64,000 nt of DNA from Agreia sp. PsM10 (GCF_030433855.1 NZ_JARUXC010000003.1:345218-409217); one strand, 5' to 3'. Positions 46,070 to 55,996 are shown, numbered from the stretch's first letter. The notes: generated from the sequence alone by a model not told the origin. Numbers and translations: made by a program.

Positions 46070-47329
46070 CTATTCGTGCGAGGCACTCGGCGAGACGATA
46101 AGGGGGTCGGTGACGACCTCGCCGCGGTACAGCTTCTCGAACGTCGTGAGGGTGCGCTGGATGTCGTGGGCCGCGATGAGTCGCAGCGACGCGTTCTTGA
46201 GACGGTCGAGATCGTCTTGCGGAAGCGTGAGGACGTCGGCCAGCCTGTCGGCCATCTGCTGTGCGTCGCCGGGAGCGAACAGGTGCCCGTTCTCGCCGTC
46301 GTGCACGAGGTGGGGAAGAGCCATCGCGTCGGCCGCGACGACCGGCAGACCCGATGCCATGGCCTCCATCGTGGCGATGCTCTGCAGCTCGGCGATCGAC
46401 GGCATGGCGAAGACGGTGGCGCGGGTGTAGGCGTCTCGGAGCTCCTGCTCGGTGACGTAGCCCGTGAAGGTGACGCGATCCTCGATGCCGAGCGTGGCGG
46501 CCAGCGCCTCCAGGTTCTTCTTCTGGTCGCCGCCGCCCACGATCTCGAGCTGGGCGTCGAGGTCGAAGGGCAGCAGCGACACTGCCTTCAGGAGCACGTC
46601 GATCTGCTTCTCGCCCGTGACGCGACCGACGAACAGGATGCGGTTCCTCGGCCGAACCGTGAAGTCGGGAGTGTAGTTGTCGGCGTTGATGCCGCACGAG
46701 ATCGCGTAGACGTTGCTGAGTCCGGTCGACTTCTCGAGGAACTCCGCCGCACGCCTGGTCGGCGTCGTGATCGCGCTCGCGCGGCCGAAGGTGCGCTTGG
46801 CGGCCTTCCACGCGAGACCGACGGCCCAGTCCTGCCACGACTTGGGAAGGAGCGTGAACTCCAGCAGGTTCTCGGGCATGAAGTGATTGGTGCCCACGAT
46901 GCGGATTCCCCGCTTCGCCGCCTCGATGGAGAGCCCACGGCCCACGACGATGTGCGACTGGAAATGCACGACGTCGGGCTTGACCGCGTCGAGGATCTTG
47001 GCGCTGTTCTGGTTGATGACCCAGGGAAGCGCGTATCTCAGCCAGTCGTGCGGGTACCAGCGCCAGCTGCGAAGCCGGTGCACCGTGATGTCGTGACCGT
47101 CATATGTCTCCGTCCACGTGCCGTGCTTCTTGGACGCGGCCGGCGCCACCACATGCACGTCGTGGCCCCTCGAGGCCATGCCCGATGCGAGGCGTTCTGA
47201 GAAGCGGGCCGAGCCGTTGACGTCGGGCGAGAAGGTGTCTGCACCGATGACGATGCGCAGGGGCCGTTCGGGGGAAGCCGGCGACGGCACCTCCGCCGAG
47301 GCGGGACGTGGGTCGGAGGAATCTGACAC
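46070..47329 (-). CDS. GT4-family glycosyltransferase
   Basis: A 419-residue GT-B glycosyltransferase of the GT4 family. The N-terminal domain shows D-T-F-S-P-D-V-N-G-S-A-R-F and H-F-Q-S-H-I; the C-terminal nucleotide-sugar domain shows V-G-R-V-T-G-E-K-Q-I-D and the E-x7-E-type S-I-A-E-L-Q-S-I-A-T-M-E-A-M-A-S-G. Similar actinobacterial proteins are mannosyltransferases acting on phosphatidylinositol or diacylglycerol glycolipids, but the acceptor is not certain here. It is a single gene. Confidence 0.86.
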   Translation of the reverse strand: MSDSSDPRPASAEVPSPASPERPLRIVIGADTFSPDVNGSARFSERLASGMASRGHDVHVVAPAASKKHGTWTETYDGHDITVHRLRSWRWYPHDWLRYALPWVINQNSAKILDAVKPDVVHFQSHIVVGRGLSIEAAKRGIRIVGTNHFMPENLLEFTLLPKSWQDWAVGLAWKAAKRTFGRASAITTPTRRAAEFLEKSTGLSNVYAISCGINADNYTPDFTVRPRNRILFVGRVTGEKQIDVLLKAVSLLPFDLDAQLEIVGGGDQKKNLEALAATLGIEDRVTFTGYVTEQELRDAYTRATVFAMPSIAELQSIATMEAMASGLPVVAADAMALPHLVHDGENGHLFAPGDAQQMADRLADVLTLPQDDLDRLKNASLRLIAAHDIQRTLTTFEKLYRGEVVTDPLIVSPSASHE

Positions 47330-47393
47330 GGAATGAGCCTTCTGTTGGGAGACGAGGAGTTGTGCGCGGTCGGGGCTAAAGGGACAAACTACC

Positions 47394-48311
47394 TTAGCGT
47401 TCGATCTGCGGGTGATAGCGGGCGAGTCCGAAGACGCCCACGATGGCGATCAGACCCGTGATGACGTAGCCGATCATGGCCCACCACGGGGCCTGGGCCG
47501 CCTCGCCGAGCACGATGATGCCGATTCCCACCGCGATGAGCGGGTCGACGACGGTGAGCCCGGCCACGACGAGGTCGGGCGGACCCGACGAGTACGCCGT
47601 CTGCACGAAGTAGCCGCCGAGGGCGAAGGCGGCGACGAGGCCTGCCACGCAGATGAGGGTCAGCCATTCGAAGTCGCCCTGCTGGAATCGCTTGATGACG
47701 ACCTTTGCGAGGGTCGCGACGAAGCCGTAGAGCACACCGGCGCCGATGATGTAGCCGACCGCGCGCACCCGGCGGCGGAAGACGATGAATCCCGCACCGA
47801 AGATGAGGAGCACCACGGCGAGAATCACCAGGATGACAGCGAGCTGCAGCTCGTCGATCGGCCGGTCGCGCGCCGTGAACGCGGCCAGTACCACGAAGAG
47901 GAACACTCCCCCGACGCAGAGCACGATCGAGAGAACCGACTTGCGATCGAGTTTGACCTTGCTCAGGCGCGAGTTCAGGAACGCCGTCATCACGAGCGCG
48001 ACGACACCGAGCGGCTGAACGACGATGATCGGCGAGAAACCGAGGCTCGTGAGCTGAAAGACGACGGCGAGCCCGAGCATCAGGGTTCCGAACACCCACG
48101 ACGGCCGGGAGAGCAAAGACCACAGCTGCGTCAGATTGAGCCCGCTCGACGCGGACACATTGCTGTTCTTCTCGACCTTGGCGACGCCGCGCGACTGGAA
48201 CTGGGCTCCCAGGCTCAGGAAGACGGCGCCGACGATAGCGATCGGGATGCCGATGAACTGGGCCGGATCGAGTGCGAACTGGTCCTGGATGTCGGTGAGT
48301 TCGGGAGGCAC
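47394..48311 (-). CDS. DMT superfamily transporter
   Basis: A 305-residue membrane protein with eight to nine hydrophobic helices and an early glycine/serine-rich helix (A-I-V-G-A-V-F-L-S-L-G-A-Q-F-Q). It resembles EamA/NIPA-like drug/metabolite transporters. The substrate is unknown. The GTG start at 48311 has a GGGGG tract upstream. It is divergent from def with about 42 nt between. Confidence 0.82.
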   Translation of the reverse strand: MPPELTDIQDQFALDPAQFIGIPIAIVGAVFLSLGAQFQSRGVAKVEKNSNVSASSGLNLTQLWSLLSRPSWVFGTLMLGLAVVFQLTSLGFSPIIVVQPLGVVALVMTAFLNSRLSKVKLDRKSVLSIVLCVGGVFLFVVLAAFTARDRPIDELQLAVILVILAVVLLIFGAGFIVFRRRVRAVGYIIGAGVLYGFVATLAKVVIKRFQQGDFEWLTLICVAGLVAAFALGGYFVQTAYSSGPPDLVVAGLTVVDPLIAVGIGIIVLGEAAQAPWWAMIGYVITGLIAIVGVFGLARYHPQIER

Positions 48312-48353
48312 CCCCCGAGGTTACCCTGACGTCCGCGCCGATAGGCTTAGCGA

Positions 48354-48920
48354 ATGGCCGTTCTTCCGATTCGCATCTCAGGCGACCCCGTTCTCCACTC
48401 CCCCGCCGCCGAGGTGACGTCGTTCGACGACTCCCTGCGCCAGCTCGTCTCCGACATGTTCGAGACCATGGATGCGGCGCCGGGCGTCGGGCTCGCCGCT
48501 CCCCAGGTCGGCGTTCCGCTTCGGCTGTTCACCTTCGGCTGGACCGATGACGACGACGTCGAGCACCGTGGCGTCGCGATCAACCCGGTGCTGCTGATCA
48601 GCCCGCCTCCCGTGGTGGAGAGCGACGAGGATTCCGACGCCGAGGGCTGCCTCTCGTTCCCCGGCGAACGGTTTCCCCTCGTGCGCTCGGCCGATGCTCT
48701 GCTTCGCGCCGTCGATCTCGACCAGAAGCCCTTCGAGATCTCCGCATCCGGATGGCTGGCCCGCATCTTCCAGCACGAGTTCGATCACCTGAACGGCATC
48801 CTCTACGTCGACCGTCTCGAGTTCATCTATGGGCGCCGGGCCGCGAAGGTCGCCCGCAAGAAGGGCTGGACCTCGCCCGGCAGCAGCTGGCTGCCCGGGG
48901 TAGACGACCTCGACGCGTAA
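48354..48920 (+). CDS. def: Peptide deformylase
   Basis: Removes the formyl group from nascent proteins. The 188 residues carry the three metal-site motifs: G-V-G-L-A-A-P-Q (about 44-51), E-G-C-L-S with Cys99, and H-E-F-D-H with His141 and His145. It has a normal actinobacterial length with a charged C-terminal extension. No fmt is adjacent in this window. Confidence 0.96.
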   Translation: MAVLPIRISGDPVLHSPAAEVTSFDDSLRQLVSDMFETMDAAPGVGLAAPQVGVPLRLFTFGWTDDDDVEHRGVAINPVLLISPPPVVESDEDSDAEGCLSFPGERFPLVRSADALLRAVDLDQKPFEISASGWLARIFQHEFDHLNGILYVDRLEFIYGRRAAKVARKKGWTSPGSSWLPGVDDLDA

Positions 48921-48945
48921 CGGACGCCCGCGGCCTGGTCGTTCG

Positions 48946-49251
48946 TCAGGTCAGGGCTCGGATGCCTGCGGCGACGACGGCCGCGCTGACGACCACCACG
49001 ATGAACGGCACCCGCAGTGCGAACATCACCGCGGCCACGATGACGGCGGGCACCCGGGCGTCGAGCGTGAGCTCCTGCCCGTGGGCGAAGGTCTGCAGCG
49101 AGATCAGCGCTGCCAGCAGGGCCACGGTCAGCAGATCGACCATGCGCGCGGGAGTCGGCCTCTCGAGGAGACTGGCCGGCACGAGATAGCCGAGCGTCTT
49201 GAGGCCGAAGCAGAGGATCGACGCGAGAAGCACGACGTGCCAGGTGGTCAT
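48946..49251 (-). CDS. azlD: AzlD family branched-chain amino acid export subunit
   Basis: A 101-residue membrane protein with three to four helices, matching the small AzlD/BrnE subunit. It pairs with AzlC to export branched-chain amino acids. Its ATG at 49251 overlaps the AzlC stop (ATGA), supporting translational coupling. Confidence 0.88.
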   Translation of the reverse strand: MTTWHVVLLASILCFGLKTLGYLVPASLLERPTPARMVDLLTVALLAALISLQTFAHGQELTLDARVPAVIVAAVMFALRVPFIVVVVSAAVVAAGIRALT

Positions 49252-49973
49252 GACGTGCCCTCCGATGAGGCACGCGGCGAACGGCGGCTGGACCCCAGCC
49301 AGTTCGTCGCACCGAAGATCACCGCGACGAGGGCGGCCACCAGCACCGGCAGGCCGGGCATGAGCGCGGGGGTCAGGAGGGCGGCCACGAACCCCGCCGC
49401 CACGGCGACGGCCTGTGCCTGCAGCGTGGCCAGACGCGGCCAGAGCAGCCCCAGGAAGGCGGCCGCAGCGGCCGCATCGAGCCCGTAGGCGCTGACGTCT
49501 CCCAGCAGATCGCCGATGACCGCGCCGATGAACGTCGTGAGGTTCCACCCGACATAGACCACGAGCCCGGTCACCCAGAATCCGATTCTCTGCGACCGGA
49601 GCGACCCCTGGGCGGTCGAGACCGCGGTCGACTCGTCGATCGTCAGATGGGCCGCAACGGCCCGACGCGCGAATCCCCGACCGATGACGGGAGACATCCT
49701 GATCGCGTAGACGGCATTGCGCGAACCCAGCAGCACCGCGGATGCCACGGCTGACGGCCACGCGGACAGGCCGCCGGACGCGAGCACGCCCACCAGAGCG
49801 AATTGCGATCCGCCCGTGAACATGACGAGGCTGAGCACCATCGTCTGCCACAGGTCGAGGCCTGCACCCAGCGTCGCGAGGGCCCCGAACGAGATGCCGT
49901 AGGCCGCAGTGGGCAGGCCCACGGCGAGGGCCGCGCGGATGGCACGGGTGTCCTCCGCGCTTCGGATCTTCAT
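49248..49973 (-). CDS. azlC: AzlC family branched-chain amino acid exporter, large subunit
   Basis: A 241-residue membrane protein with the AzlC/BrnF hallmarks: G-L-P-T-A-A-Y-G-I-S-F-G-A near the N-terminus and F-T-G-G-S-Q-F-A. It forms the export pair with AzlD. The ATG at 49973 is the likely start; longer upstream frames run into the tRNA-Asn terminator. Induction is often by an Lrp-like regulator, but none is adjacent. Confidence 0.9.
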   Translation of the reverse strand: MKIRSAEDTRAIRAALAVGLPTAAYGISFGALATLGAGLDLWQTMVLSLVMFTGGSQFALVGVLASGGLSAWPSAVASAVLLGSRNAVYAIRMSPVIGRGFARRAVAAHLTIDESTAVSTAQGSLRSQRIGFWVTGLVVYVGWNLTTFIGAVIGDLLGDVSAYGLDAAAAAAFLGLLWPRLATLQAQAVAVAAGFVAALLTPALMPGLPVLVAALVAVIFGATNWLGSSRRSPRASSEGTS

Positions 49974-50007
49974 CGGGTCATCGTTCCACTGAGTCTTCGG
50001 AGGGTAC

Positions 50008-50046
50008 AAAAAAGACCACCAGGGGTGGAGCCCGTGGTGGCCTTTT
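50008..50046 (-). terminator. tRNA-Asn terminator
   Basis: On the minus strand, GGCCACCAC and GTGGTC form a hairpin followed by a T6 run, immediately after tRNA-Asn. A textbook intrinsic terminator. Confidence 0.85.
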
Positions 50047-50048
50047 CG

Positions 50049-50121
50049 CTCCCCGACTTGGACTCGAACCAAGAACCTGCCGGTTAACAGCCGGCTGCTC
50101 TGCCAATTGAGCTATCGAGGA
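50049..50121 (-). tRNA. tRNA-Asn (GTT anticodon)
   Basis: A full cloverleaf on the minus strand: acceptor TCCTCGA/TCGGGGA, D-arm GCTC...GAGC, anticodon stem GCCGG/CCGGC around CTGTTAA (anticodon GTT), and T-arm CTTGG/CCAAG. The discriminator is G; CCA is not encoded. Confidence 0.95.
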
Positions 50122-50189
50122 TTGCTGGAAACAGCGTAGTTACACTATCACCTATTCGGCGATGCCTTTGTCACGCGCATCGACCTCCA

Positions 50190-51185
50190 TCAGTATCCCA
50201 CAACCTCATCGACCACTCCGTCGAAACCGCCTTCGCCGAGGAAGGCGCGCGTGTTGTTCGCCACCCTCCGGGCGAGCAACGGACGGGTCATGTCGGGCGT
50301 GTCGGCGCTGTGCGGCGTGATGATGACATTCGGCGCGGTCCAGAGCGGATGCCCGTCGGGAAGCGGCTCAGGGTCCGTCACGTCGACGCCGGCGCCGGCG
50401 ATGTGACCTGTCTGCAGGGCATCCACCAGCGCATCTGTCACCACGAGCCCGCCCCGTCCGATATTGACGACGATGGCGGAGTCGTTCATCAGACCGAACT
50501 GCCGCTCGCCGATGAGGCCGCGCGTGTCGTCGGTGAGGGCCGCCGCCAGCACGAGCACGTCCGCGCTCGGGAGAACGGCGTCGAGTCGATCCGTCGAGAC
50601 GGTCGCGGAGGCGCCCTCGACGGGAGTGCTTCCCCTGCGCACGATCGTCACCGAGACTCCGAACGGCTGCAGTAGCCGGATGAGTTCGAGCGCGATTCCG
50701 CCGGCGCCCACGATCACGACGTGGAGGCCGTACAGCGACGTTCCGAGCGTGCCGTCACCCCAGGAGCGCGCGGACATGCGGAGCGGAAGGCGGCGCAGCA
50801 GTGCGAGCGAGAGCATGAGGGCGTGCTCGGCGACGGGCTGGGCGAATGCGCCCTTGGCGCTGGTGACGGTCAACGATGGCCGCGCAGACGACGCGAGGAT
50901 GGAGGCGAAGGCGTCGACGCCCGCGTAGGGCAGCTGGATCCAGCTGAGCTGCGGGTTCTCGTCGAGGACCGTACCGAAGCGTTCCGCGCCCTTCGGGTCG
51001 AGCCAGATCAGGCCGCGGGTCGCCGCCGAGAGCGGCGCTACCTCGCCCCCGGCCGATTCGACGGCATCGACGAACAGGGGCTCCGGCTCGGGCAGAACCG
51101 CGATCGGACCCGGAACGGGTCGAGCATCGCCCGAGGGGACGAAGGCGGGCGAGGCGAGGATCTCGCGATGCTGCGGATCGCTCAC
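50190..51185 (-). CDS. D-isomer-specific 2-hydroxyacid dehydrogenase family protein
   Basis: A 331-residue NAD(P)-dependent oxidoreductase. The Rossmann motif is G-A-G-G-I-A-L-E-L, the catalytic Arg lies in T-D-D-T-R-G-L-I, the Glu in D-V-T-D-P-E-P-L, and the His in T-P-H-S-A-D. It should reduce a 2-oxoacid or oxidise a D-2-hydroxyacid; the exact acid is unknown. Its start overlaps the stop of the ABC ATPase gene by 4 nt, so it belongs to the transporter operon. Confidence 0.9.
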   Translation of the reverse strand: MSDPQHREILASPAFVPSGDARPVPGPIAVLPEPEPLFVDAVESAGGEVAPLSAATRGLIWLDPKGAERFGTVLDENPQLSWIQLPYAGVDAFASILASSARPSLTVTSAKGAFAQPVAEHALMLSLALLRRLPLRMSARSWGDGTLGTSLYGLHVVIVGAGGIALELIRLLQPFGVSVTIVRRGSTPVEGASATVSTDRLDAVLPSADVLVLAAALTDDTRGLIGERQFGLMNDSAIVVNIGRGGLVVTDALVDALQTGHIAGAGVDVTDPEPLPDGHPLWTAPNVIITPHSADTPDMTRPLLARRVANNTRAFLGEGGFDGVVDEVVGY

Positions 51186-51994
51186 CGCTGATCGCCCGAC
51201 ACCGTGCGGGCCAGGCCCTGAACGTAGGGGTGATGCGGGTCGTCGAGGACCTCGTCGATGGTTCCCAGCCCCACGACCATGCCCTCGTGCAGAACGGCGA
51301 TCCGATCGACGGATCGGCGGAGCACGTCGAGATCGTGACTGATGATGATCGCGCTGGCGCCGCGATCGCGCTGCAGGGAGGCGATGACGTCGACGACCTG
51401 GCCCCGAACGGACACGTCGATGCCGGCGGTCGGTTCGTCGGCGACGAGGAAGACGGGGTCCATCACCAGGGCGCGAGCGACGGCGACGCGCTGGCGCTGG
51501 CCGCTCGAGAGCTCGTGCGGGAGCATGTTGAGCATGCCGACCGGAAGCAGGAGCCTGTCGACGAGGGTCGCGGCTTTCAGGCCGGCATCGTTGGCATCGA
51601 AGTGCTTGTCGCGCAGGAACAACGGCTCGGCGATGATCTCGGCGACCGTCATGTTCGACGTCAACGTGGAACCGGCATCCTGAGCCAGATGGCCGATGCC
51701 GAACGTGAGCCTGCCCAGCTTGCGGCCGCGCGTTCGCTTCATGTCGTAGCCGAGCACGGAGAGTGCGCCTCCGACGATGCGGGGCGCGCCCTCGCGCGAC
51801 GGCGCCATGGCCGCCGAGCCGGAGATCACCGACGCGATCGTCGACTTGCCCGATCCGCTGGATCCGACCAGTCCGATGATCTCGCCCGGCTCGACATTCA
51901 GCGTGAAACCCTTGACCGCCGTGTGGGCGGCGCTCACGCTGTGTGCCGGATATTCGATCGTGACGTCAGACGCCGTCATTATCCGTTCGCTCAT
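51182..51994 (-). CDS. ABC transporter ATP-binding protein
   Basis: A 270-residue ABC ATPase with Walker A G-S-S-G-S-G-K-S-T, signature L-S-S-G-Q-R-Q-R-V-A-V-A-R, Walker B F-L-V-A-D-E-P-T-A-G, and H-loop I-S-H-D-L-D-V. It resembles peptide/nickel-type ATPases. The operon already has a two-domain ATPase, so this is an additional, possibly regulatory or alternative, nucleotide-binding unit. It lies 11 nt after that gene and overlaps the dehydrogenase. Confidence 0.9.
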   Translation of the reverse strand: MSERIMTASDVTIEYPAHSVSAAHTAVKGFTLNVEPGEIIGLVGSSGSGKSTIASVISGSAAMAPSREGAPRIVGGALSVLGYDMKRTRGRKLGRLTFGIGHLAQDAGSTLTSNMTVAEIIAEPLFLRDKHFDANDAGLKAATLVDRLLLPVGMLNMLPHELSSGQRQRVAVARALVMDPVFLVADEPTAGIDVSVRGQVVDVIASLQRDRGASAIIISHDLDVLRRSVDRIAVLHEGMVVGLGTIDEVLDDPHHPYVQGLARTVSGDQR

Positions 51995-52005
51995 GGATAC
52001 CGACC

Positions 52006-53730
52006 CTAGCCGTCGACCGCCTGGAGTCGGTGCAGCGCCTCGCGCCTGGACTGCTGTTCGATCGGGTCGGGCACCGGAAGCGACGCCAGCAGACGCTGGG
52101 TGTACGGATGCTGCGGCGCACCGAGGACCTCGGCGCCCGTGCCCTCTTCGACGAGTTCGCCCTTGTAGAGAACCGCGATGCGATCCGCCAGCAGGTCGAC
52201 CACGGCGAGGTCATGGCTGATGAACAACGAGGCGAAGCCGAACTCCCGCTGCAGCTCGGTGAACAGTTCGAGAACCCGCGCCTGAACCGACACGTCGAGT
52301 GCACTCGTCGGTTCGTCGGCGATGAGGAGCTTGGGCCGGAGAGCAATCGAACGGGCCAGGCTCGCGCGCTGTCGCTGACCTCCGCTGAGTTCGTGCGGAT
52401 AGCGGTCACCGAACGTCCTGGGCAACTGCACGGCCTCGAGGAGCTCGTCGACCTGGGCCCGAGCGTCGCGTGAATCGGCGGCGCGACCGTGCACGACCAG
52501 CGGTTCCGCGACGCAGTCGGCGATCGTCAGCAGAGGGTTGAAGCTCGAGGCGGGGTCCTGGAAGACGAATCCGATATCGACCCGCGCGCTGCGGAAGGCC
52601 CGCTCCCGGATACCGAGCATCTCGCGGCCGAGCACGCTCAGCGACCCGCCGGTCACCTTCGAGAGACCCGCGATCGCCCGTCCGATCGTGGTCTTCCCCG
52701 ATCCGGACTCCCCCACCAGGCCGAGAACCTCGCCCTCCTTGATCTCGAACGAGACGCCGTTGACGGCACGGAATCCTCCGCGGCCGAGGCGCCCCGGGTA
52801 CTCGATGACCAGGTCGCGAGCCACGACGACGGGCGTGGTCGACGAATCGCGCGCGAGACGCTCCTGGGTGCGCACCGCCGCACGGGCCTCGCCCTGACCG
52901 ATGTGCGGAACCGCTGCGAGCAGCTGCTTCGTGTAGTCGGCCTGGGGCGACGCGAACAGGGTGCGGGCATCCGCCTCCTCGACGACCTTGCCCTGGTACA
53001 TGACGACGACGCGATCGGCGAGATCGGCCACGACACCCATGTTGTGCGTGATGAGCACGATCGCGGTGTCGAACTCGTCGCGGAGGCGCCGGAGCAGGTC
53101 GAGGATCTCGGCCTGCACCGTCACGTCGAGGGCGGTCGTCGGCTCATCGGCCACGATGAGGCCGGGGTTGAGGACGAGTGCCATCGCGATCACGACGCGC
53201 TGCTTCTGACCACCCGAGAACTGGTGAGGATAGTAATTGACCCGTGTCTCGGGGTCGGGGATGCCGACTCGACGCAGGATGTCGACCGCCTGCTTCTTCG
53301 CGTCCTTCCGCGACACGGATCCGTGGGCGCGGATGCCCTCCGCGATCTGCCAGCCCACCGTGTAGACGGGGTTCAGCGCGGTCGACGGCTCCTGGAAGAC
53401 CATCGCCACGTCCTCGCCGCGAAGACTCCGAAGAGCGTTCTGCGAGGCATCCACGATGTCGGTCGTGCGACTGCGGTCGCGACTGCGAAGCAGGATCGAC
53501 CCGCTCGATGTGGCGGTCGACGGCACGAGTCCGAGGATCGACTTCGCGGTCACGCTCTTTCCGCTGCCGCTCTCGCCCACGATCGCCACGATCTCTCTCG
53601 GCCGCACCGCGATGGAGACGCCGTCGACGGCCCGCACCGCTCCTCCGTCGGTGGCGAAGGTGACCCGGAGGTCGACGATCGAGACGATGTCGGAGTCGTT
53701 CGTCACTGCATCGGTGGTTTCTGCGCTCAT
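52006..53730 (-). CDS. Fused peptide ABC transporter ATPase (DppD-DppF type)
   Basis: A 574-residue fusion of two ABC ATPase domains. The first has Walker A G-E-S-G-S-G-K-S and signature F-S-G-G-Q-K-Q-R; the second (from about 310) has G-E-S-G-S-G-K-T-T and [13 protein letters not shown]. Each is followed by the oligopeptide-binding C-terminal extension typical of Dpp/Opp ATPases. It drives uptake through the two permeases encoded upstream. It overlaps the second permease gene by 4 nt. Confidence 0.93.
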   Translation of the reverse strand: MSAETTDAVTNDSDIVSIVDLRVTFATDGGAVRAVDGVSIAVRPREIVAIVGESGSGKSVTAKSILGLVPSTATSSGSILLRSRDRSRTTDIVDASQNALRSLRGEDVAMVFQEPSTALNPVYTVGWQIAEGIRAHGSVSRKDAKKQAVDILRRVGIPDPETRVNYYPHQFSGGQKQRVVIAMALVLNPGLIVADEPTTALDVTVQAEILDLLRRLRDEFDTAIVLITHNMGVVADLADRVVVMYQGKVVEEADARTLFASPQADYTKQLLAAVPHIGQGEARAAVRTQERLARDSSTTPVVVARDLVIEYPGRLGRGGFRAVNGVSFEIKEGEVLGLVGESGSGKTTIGRAIAGLSKVTGGSLSVLGREMLGIRERAFRSARVDIGFVFQDPASSFNPLLTIADCVAEPLVVHGRAADSRDARAQVDELLEAVQLPRTFGDRYPHELSGGQRQRASLARSIALRPKLLIADEPTSALDVSVQARVLELFTELQREFGFASLFISHDLAVVDLLADRIAVLYKGELVEEGTGAEVLGAPQHPYTQRLLASLPVPDPIEQQSRREALHRLQAVDG

Positions 53731-54788
53731 GAGACCCGCTCCTCGTCGTCTGCTGTGGATGCGTCGTCGGCGACGATCCGCTCACCGGTGGCTCCGGCTC
53801 CGTGCGGTTCCGCCCCGTTGTCCGCGGTCGGTGCACCGGTGTCGAGAGCCGCACGCCGGCCGCGCAGTCGCGGGTCGGCGAGGTCGTTCAGGCTCTCGCC
53901 CAGGAGCGTGATGCCGAGCACGGCGAGCACGATGGCGAGACCCGGGAAGAGCGATGTCCACCAGATTCCGCTGGTGACGTCGGAGAGCGACTTGTTGAGG
54001 TCGTATCCCCACTCGGCGGCGGCCGTGGGCTCGATGCCGAAGCCCAGGAAGCCGAGGCCTGCGAGCGTGAGCAGCGCCTCCGACGAGTTGAGGGTGAGCA
54101 GGAGCGGCAGGGAGCGGGTGGCGTTGCGCAGAACGTGCCTGAAGACGATACGGGGCGCACGCGTTCCGATCACCTTCGCGGACTCGACATAGGCCTCGCT
54201 CTTGATGCGCACGGTCTCGGCGCGGATGACCCGGAAGTACTGGGGAATGAACACGACCGTGATCGAGATGGATGCGGCCAGGATTCCCCCCAAGAGGTCG
54301 CTCCGCCCACCCGAGATCACGATCGACATCACGATGGCCAGCAGCAGCGACGGGAACGCGTAGATCGCGTCGCAGACGACGACCAGAACACGGTCGAGCC
54401 ATCCTCCGATATAGCCGGAGACGAGGCCGAGGAAGATTCCCGCGAAGATCGACAGGATGACCGAGACGACGATGGTGAGGATCGCGGTCTGCGCCCCCCA
54501 GATGACTCGCGAGAGCACGTCGTAGCCGCCCACGGTCGTGCCCAGCAGGTGCTCGGCGTTCGGGGCCTCCTGTGCGCCGAACGGGGTGCCGTCGCTGCGG
54601 AGCTGCGCGAACCCGTAGGGCGCGAGAAGTGGGGCGAAGACGGCCGTGATCACGAAGAGGCCGGTGATCACGACGCCGGCGATCAGCATGCCTCGCTGCA
54701 GGCCGATGCTCGATCGCACCTGCTCGAAGAGCGGGATGCGCGACACGAGACTGCGCTTCGGGCGGGTTTGAGCGGTGGTTGCCGTCAC
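53727..54788 (-). CDS. Peptide-type ABC transporter permease (DppC-like)
   Basis: A 353-residue permease with an N-terminal helix and the OppC-type domain. The membrane loop E-A-L-L-T-L-A-G-L-G-F-L-G-F-G-I precedes the coupling region, and E-A-Y-V-E-S-A-K-V-I-G is the EAA motif. The GTG start at 54788 is 2 nt after the DppB-like stop, so the two are coupled. A C-terminal extension of about 60 residues is low-complexity and charged. Confidence 0.9.
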   Translation of the reverse strand: MTATTAQTRPKRSLVSRIPLFEQVRSSIGLQRGMLIAGVVITGLFVITAVFAPLLAPYGFAQLRSDGTPFGAQEAPNAEHLLGTTVGGYDVLSRVIWGAQTAILTIVVSVILSIFAGIFLGLVSGYIGGWLDRVLVVVCDAIYAFPSLLLAIVMSIVISGGRSDLLGGILAASISITVVFIPQYFRVIRAETVRIKSEAYVESAKVIGTRAPRIVFRHVLRNATRSLPLLLTLNSSEALLTLAGLGFLGFGIEPTAAAEWGYDLNKSLSDVTSGIWWTSLFPGLAIVLAVLGITLLGESLNDLADPRLRGRRAALDTGAPTADNGAEPHGAGATGERIVADDASTADDEERVS

Positions 54789-54790
54789 GA

Positions 54791-55888
54791 CTAGTACCTG
54801 ACTCTCGGGTCGATGAGCGCGGCGATGATGTCCACGATGAAGTTGGTCACGGCGACGATCACGGCCAGGAGGGCGACGATGCCCTGCACGGCGACGAAGT
54901 CGCGCGCCTGGAGGTAATGGGCCAGCTGGAACCCCAGGCCCTTCCACTCGAAGGTCGTCTCGGTGAGCACGGCGCCGCCGAGCAACAGGGCGATCTGCAG
55001 GCCGATGACCGTGATGATCGGGATCAGCGCGGGACGGTAGGCGTGCTTGCGCACGAGCCGGAACTCGGTCACGCCGCGCGACCTGGCCGAGTCGACGTAG
55101 TCGGTGCCGAGCGTGCCGATGAGGTTGGTGCGCACGAGCCGGAGGAACACGCCGGCCGTGAGGAGACCGAGCGCGACGCCGGGAAGCACGGCGTGCGAGA
55201 GCACGTCGCCGATCACCTCGGGGTTGCCCGTCTGCAGGGCGTCGATGAGATAGATGCCGGTCTTCGACTGCAGGAACTGCATCTGCAGTTCGGCCCCGGT
55301 GGATGCGCGACCCGCGACCGGAAGCACCTGCAGCCAGACGGCGAAGACGAGCTTGAGCAGAAGCCCCGCGAAGAAGACCGGGGTGGCATAGCAGAGGATG
55401 GCGAAGATGCGCAGGAAGGCATCCGGAGCCCGGTCGCGGAAGTAGGCGGCGACCATTCCGAGCGGGATGCCCACGATGAACGCCACGATGAGGGCGTAGA
55501 ACGCGAGCTCGAGAGTCGCACCGCCGTAGGTCAGCAGAACCTGGGTGACCGGCCGGTTGTCGCTGAGCGTGCTGCCGAAGTTGCCGGTGACGATGTTGCC
55601 GAGGTACTCGAGGTACTGCACGATCAGGGGCCGGTCGTATCCGGCCTCATGGATGCGCTCCTGCAGCTGCGGCCCCGTGAGCTTGCCTCCGAGGGCCGCG
55701 GTGATGGGGTCTCCCGTCGTGCGCATGAGGAGGAAGACGAGCGTGACGAGGATGAACACCGTCGGAATGATGAGCAGGAACCGCACGAGGATGTAGCGGC
55801 CGAGTCCTCCCCCGCCCGACGACCTTCGTCGGAGAACGGCCGGAGGTGCGGCCGATGCCGGATCCGGAGAGCTGAGTTCTGCAGTCAC
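54791..55888 (-). CDS. Peptide-type ABC transporter permease (DppB-like)
   Basis: A 365-residue permease with the DppB N-terminal helix (Y-I-L-V-R-F-L-L-I-I-P-T-V-F-I-L) and the EAA-type loop D-Y-V-D-S-A-R-S-R-G-V. It forms the membrane channel with the DppC-like subunit. It is separated from the substrate-binding protein gene by 108 nt containing two hairpins. Confidence 0.92.
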   Translation of the reverse strand: MTAELSSPDPASAAPPAVLRRRSSGGGGLGRYILVRFLLIIPTVFILVTLVFLLMRTTGDPITAALGGKLTGPQLQERIHEAGYDRPLIVQYLEYLGNIVTGNFGSTLSDNRPVTQVLLTYGGATLELAFYALIVAFIVGIPLGMVAAYFRDRAPDAFLRIFAILCYATPVFFAGLLLKLVFAVWLQVLPVAGRASTGAELQMQFLQSKTGIYLIDALQTGNPEVIGDVLSHAVLPGVALGLLTAGVFLRLVRTNLIGTLGTDYVDSARSRGVTEFRLVRKHAYRPALIPIITVIGLQIALLLGGAVLTETTFEWKGLGFQLAHYLQARDFVAVQGIVALLAVIVAVTNFIVDIIAALIDPRVRY

Positions 55889-55926
55889 GTGCTTGTGTCC
55901 CTTGATAAAAACGACGGGTGACGTGA

Positions 55927-55986
55927 CTCAGGGGCGAAGCGCCTGTGCGCCTCGCCCCTGAGCCACAATGCTAGAGCGACTCTAGC
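55927..55986 (-). promoter_or_regulatory. Two stacked hairpins between the binding protein and permease genes
   Basis: CTCAGGGGCGA at 55927-55937 starts a 16-bp stem (one mismatch, 4-nt loop) ending at 55962. Next to it, GCTAGAG/CTCTAGC forms a 7-bp stem with a 3-nt loop at 55970-55986. There is no T-run after them. They probably protect the binding-protein mRNA 3' end or attenuate read-through, giving more binding protein than permease. Confidence 0.6.
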
Positions 55987-55996
55987 GGGTGGCCGA

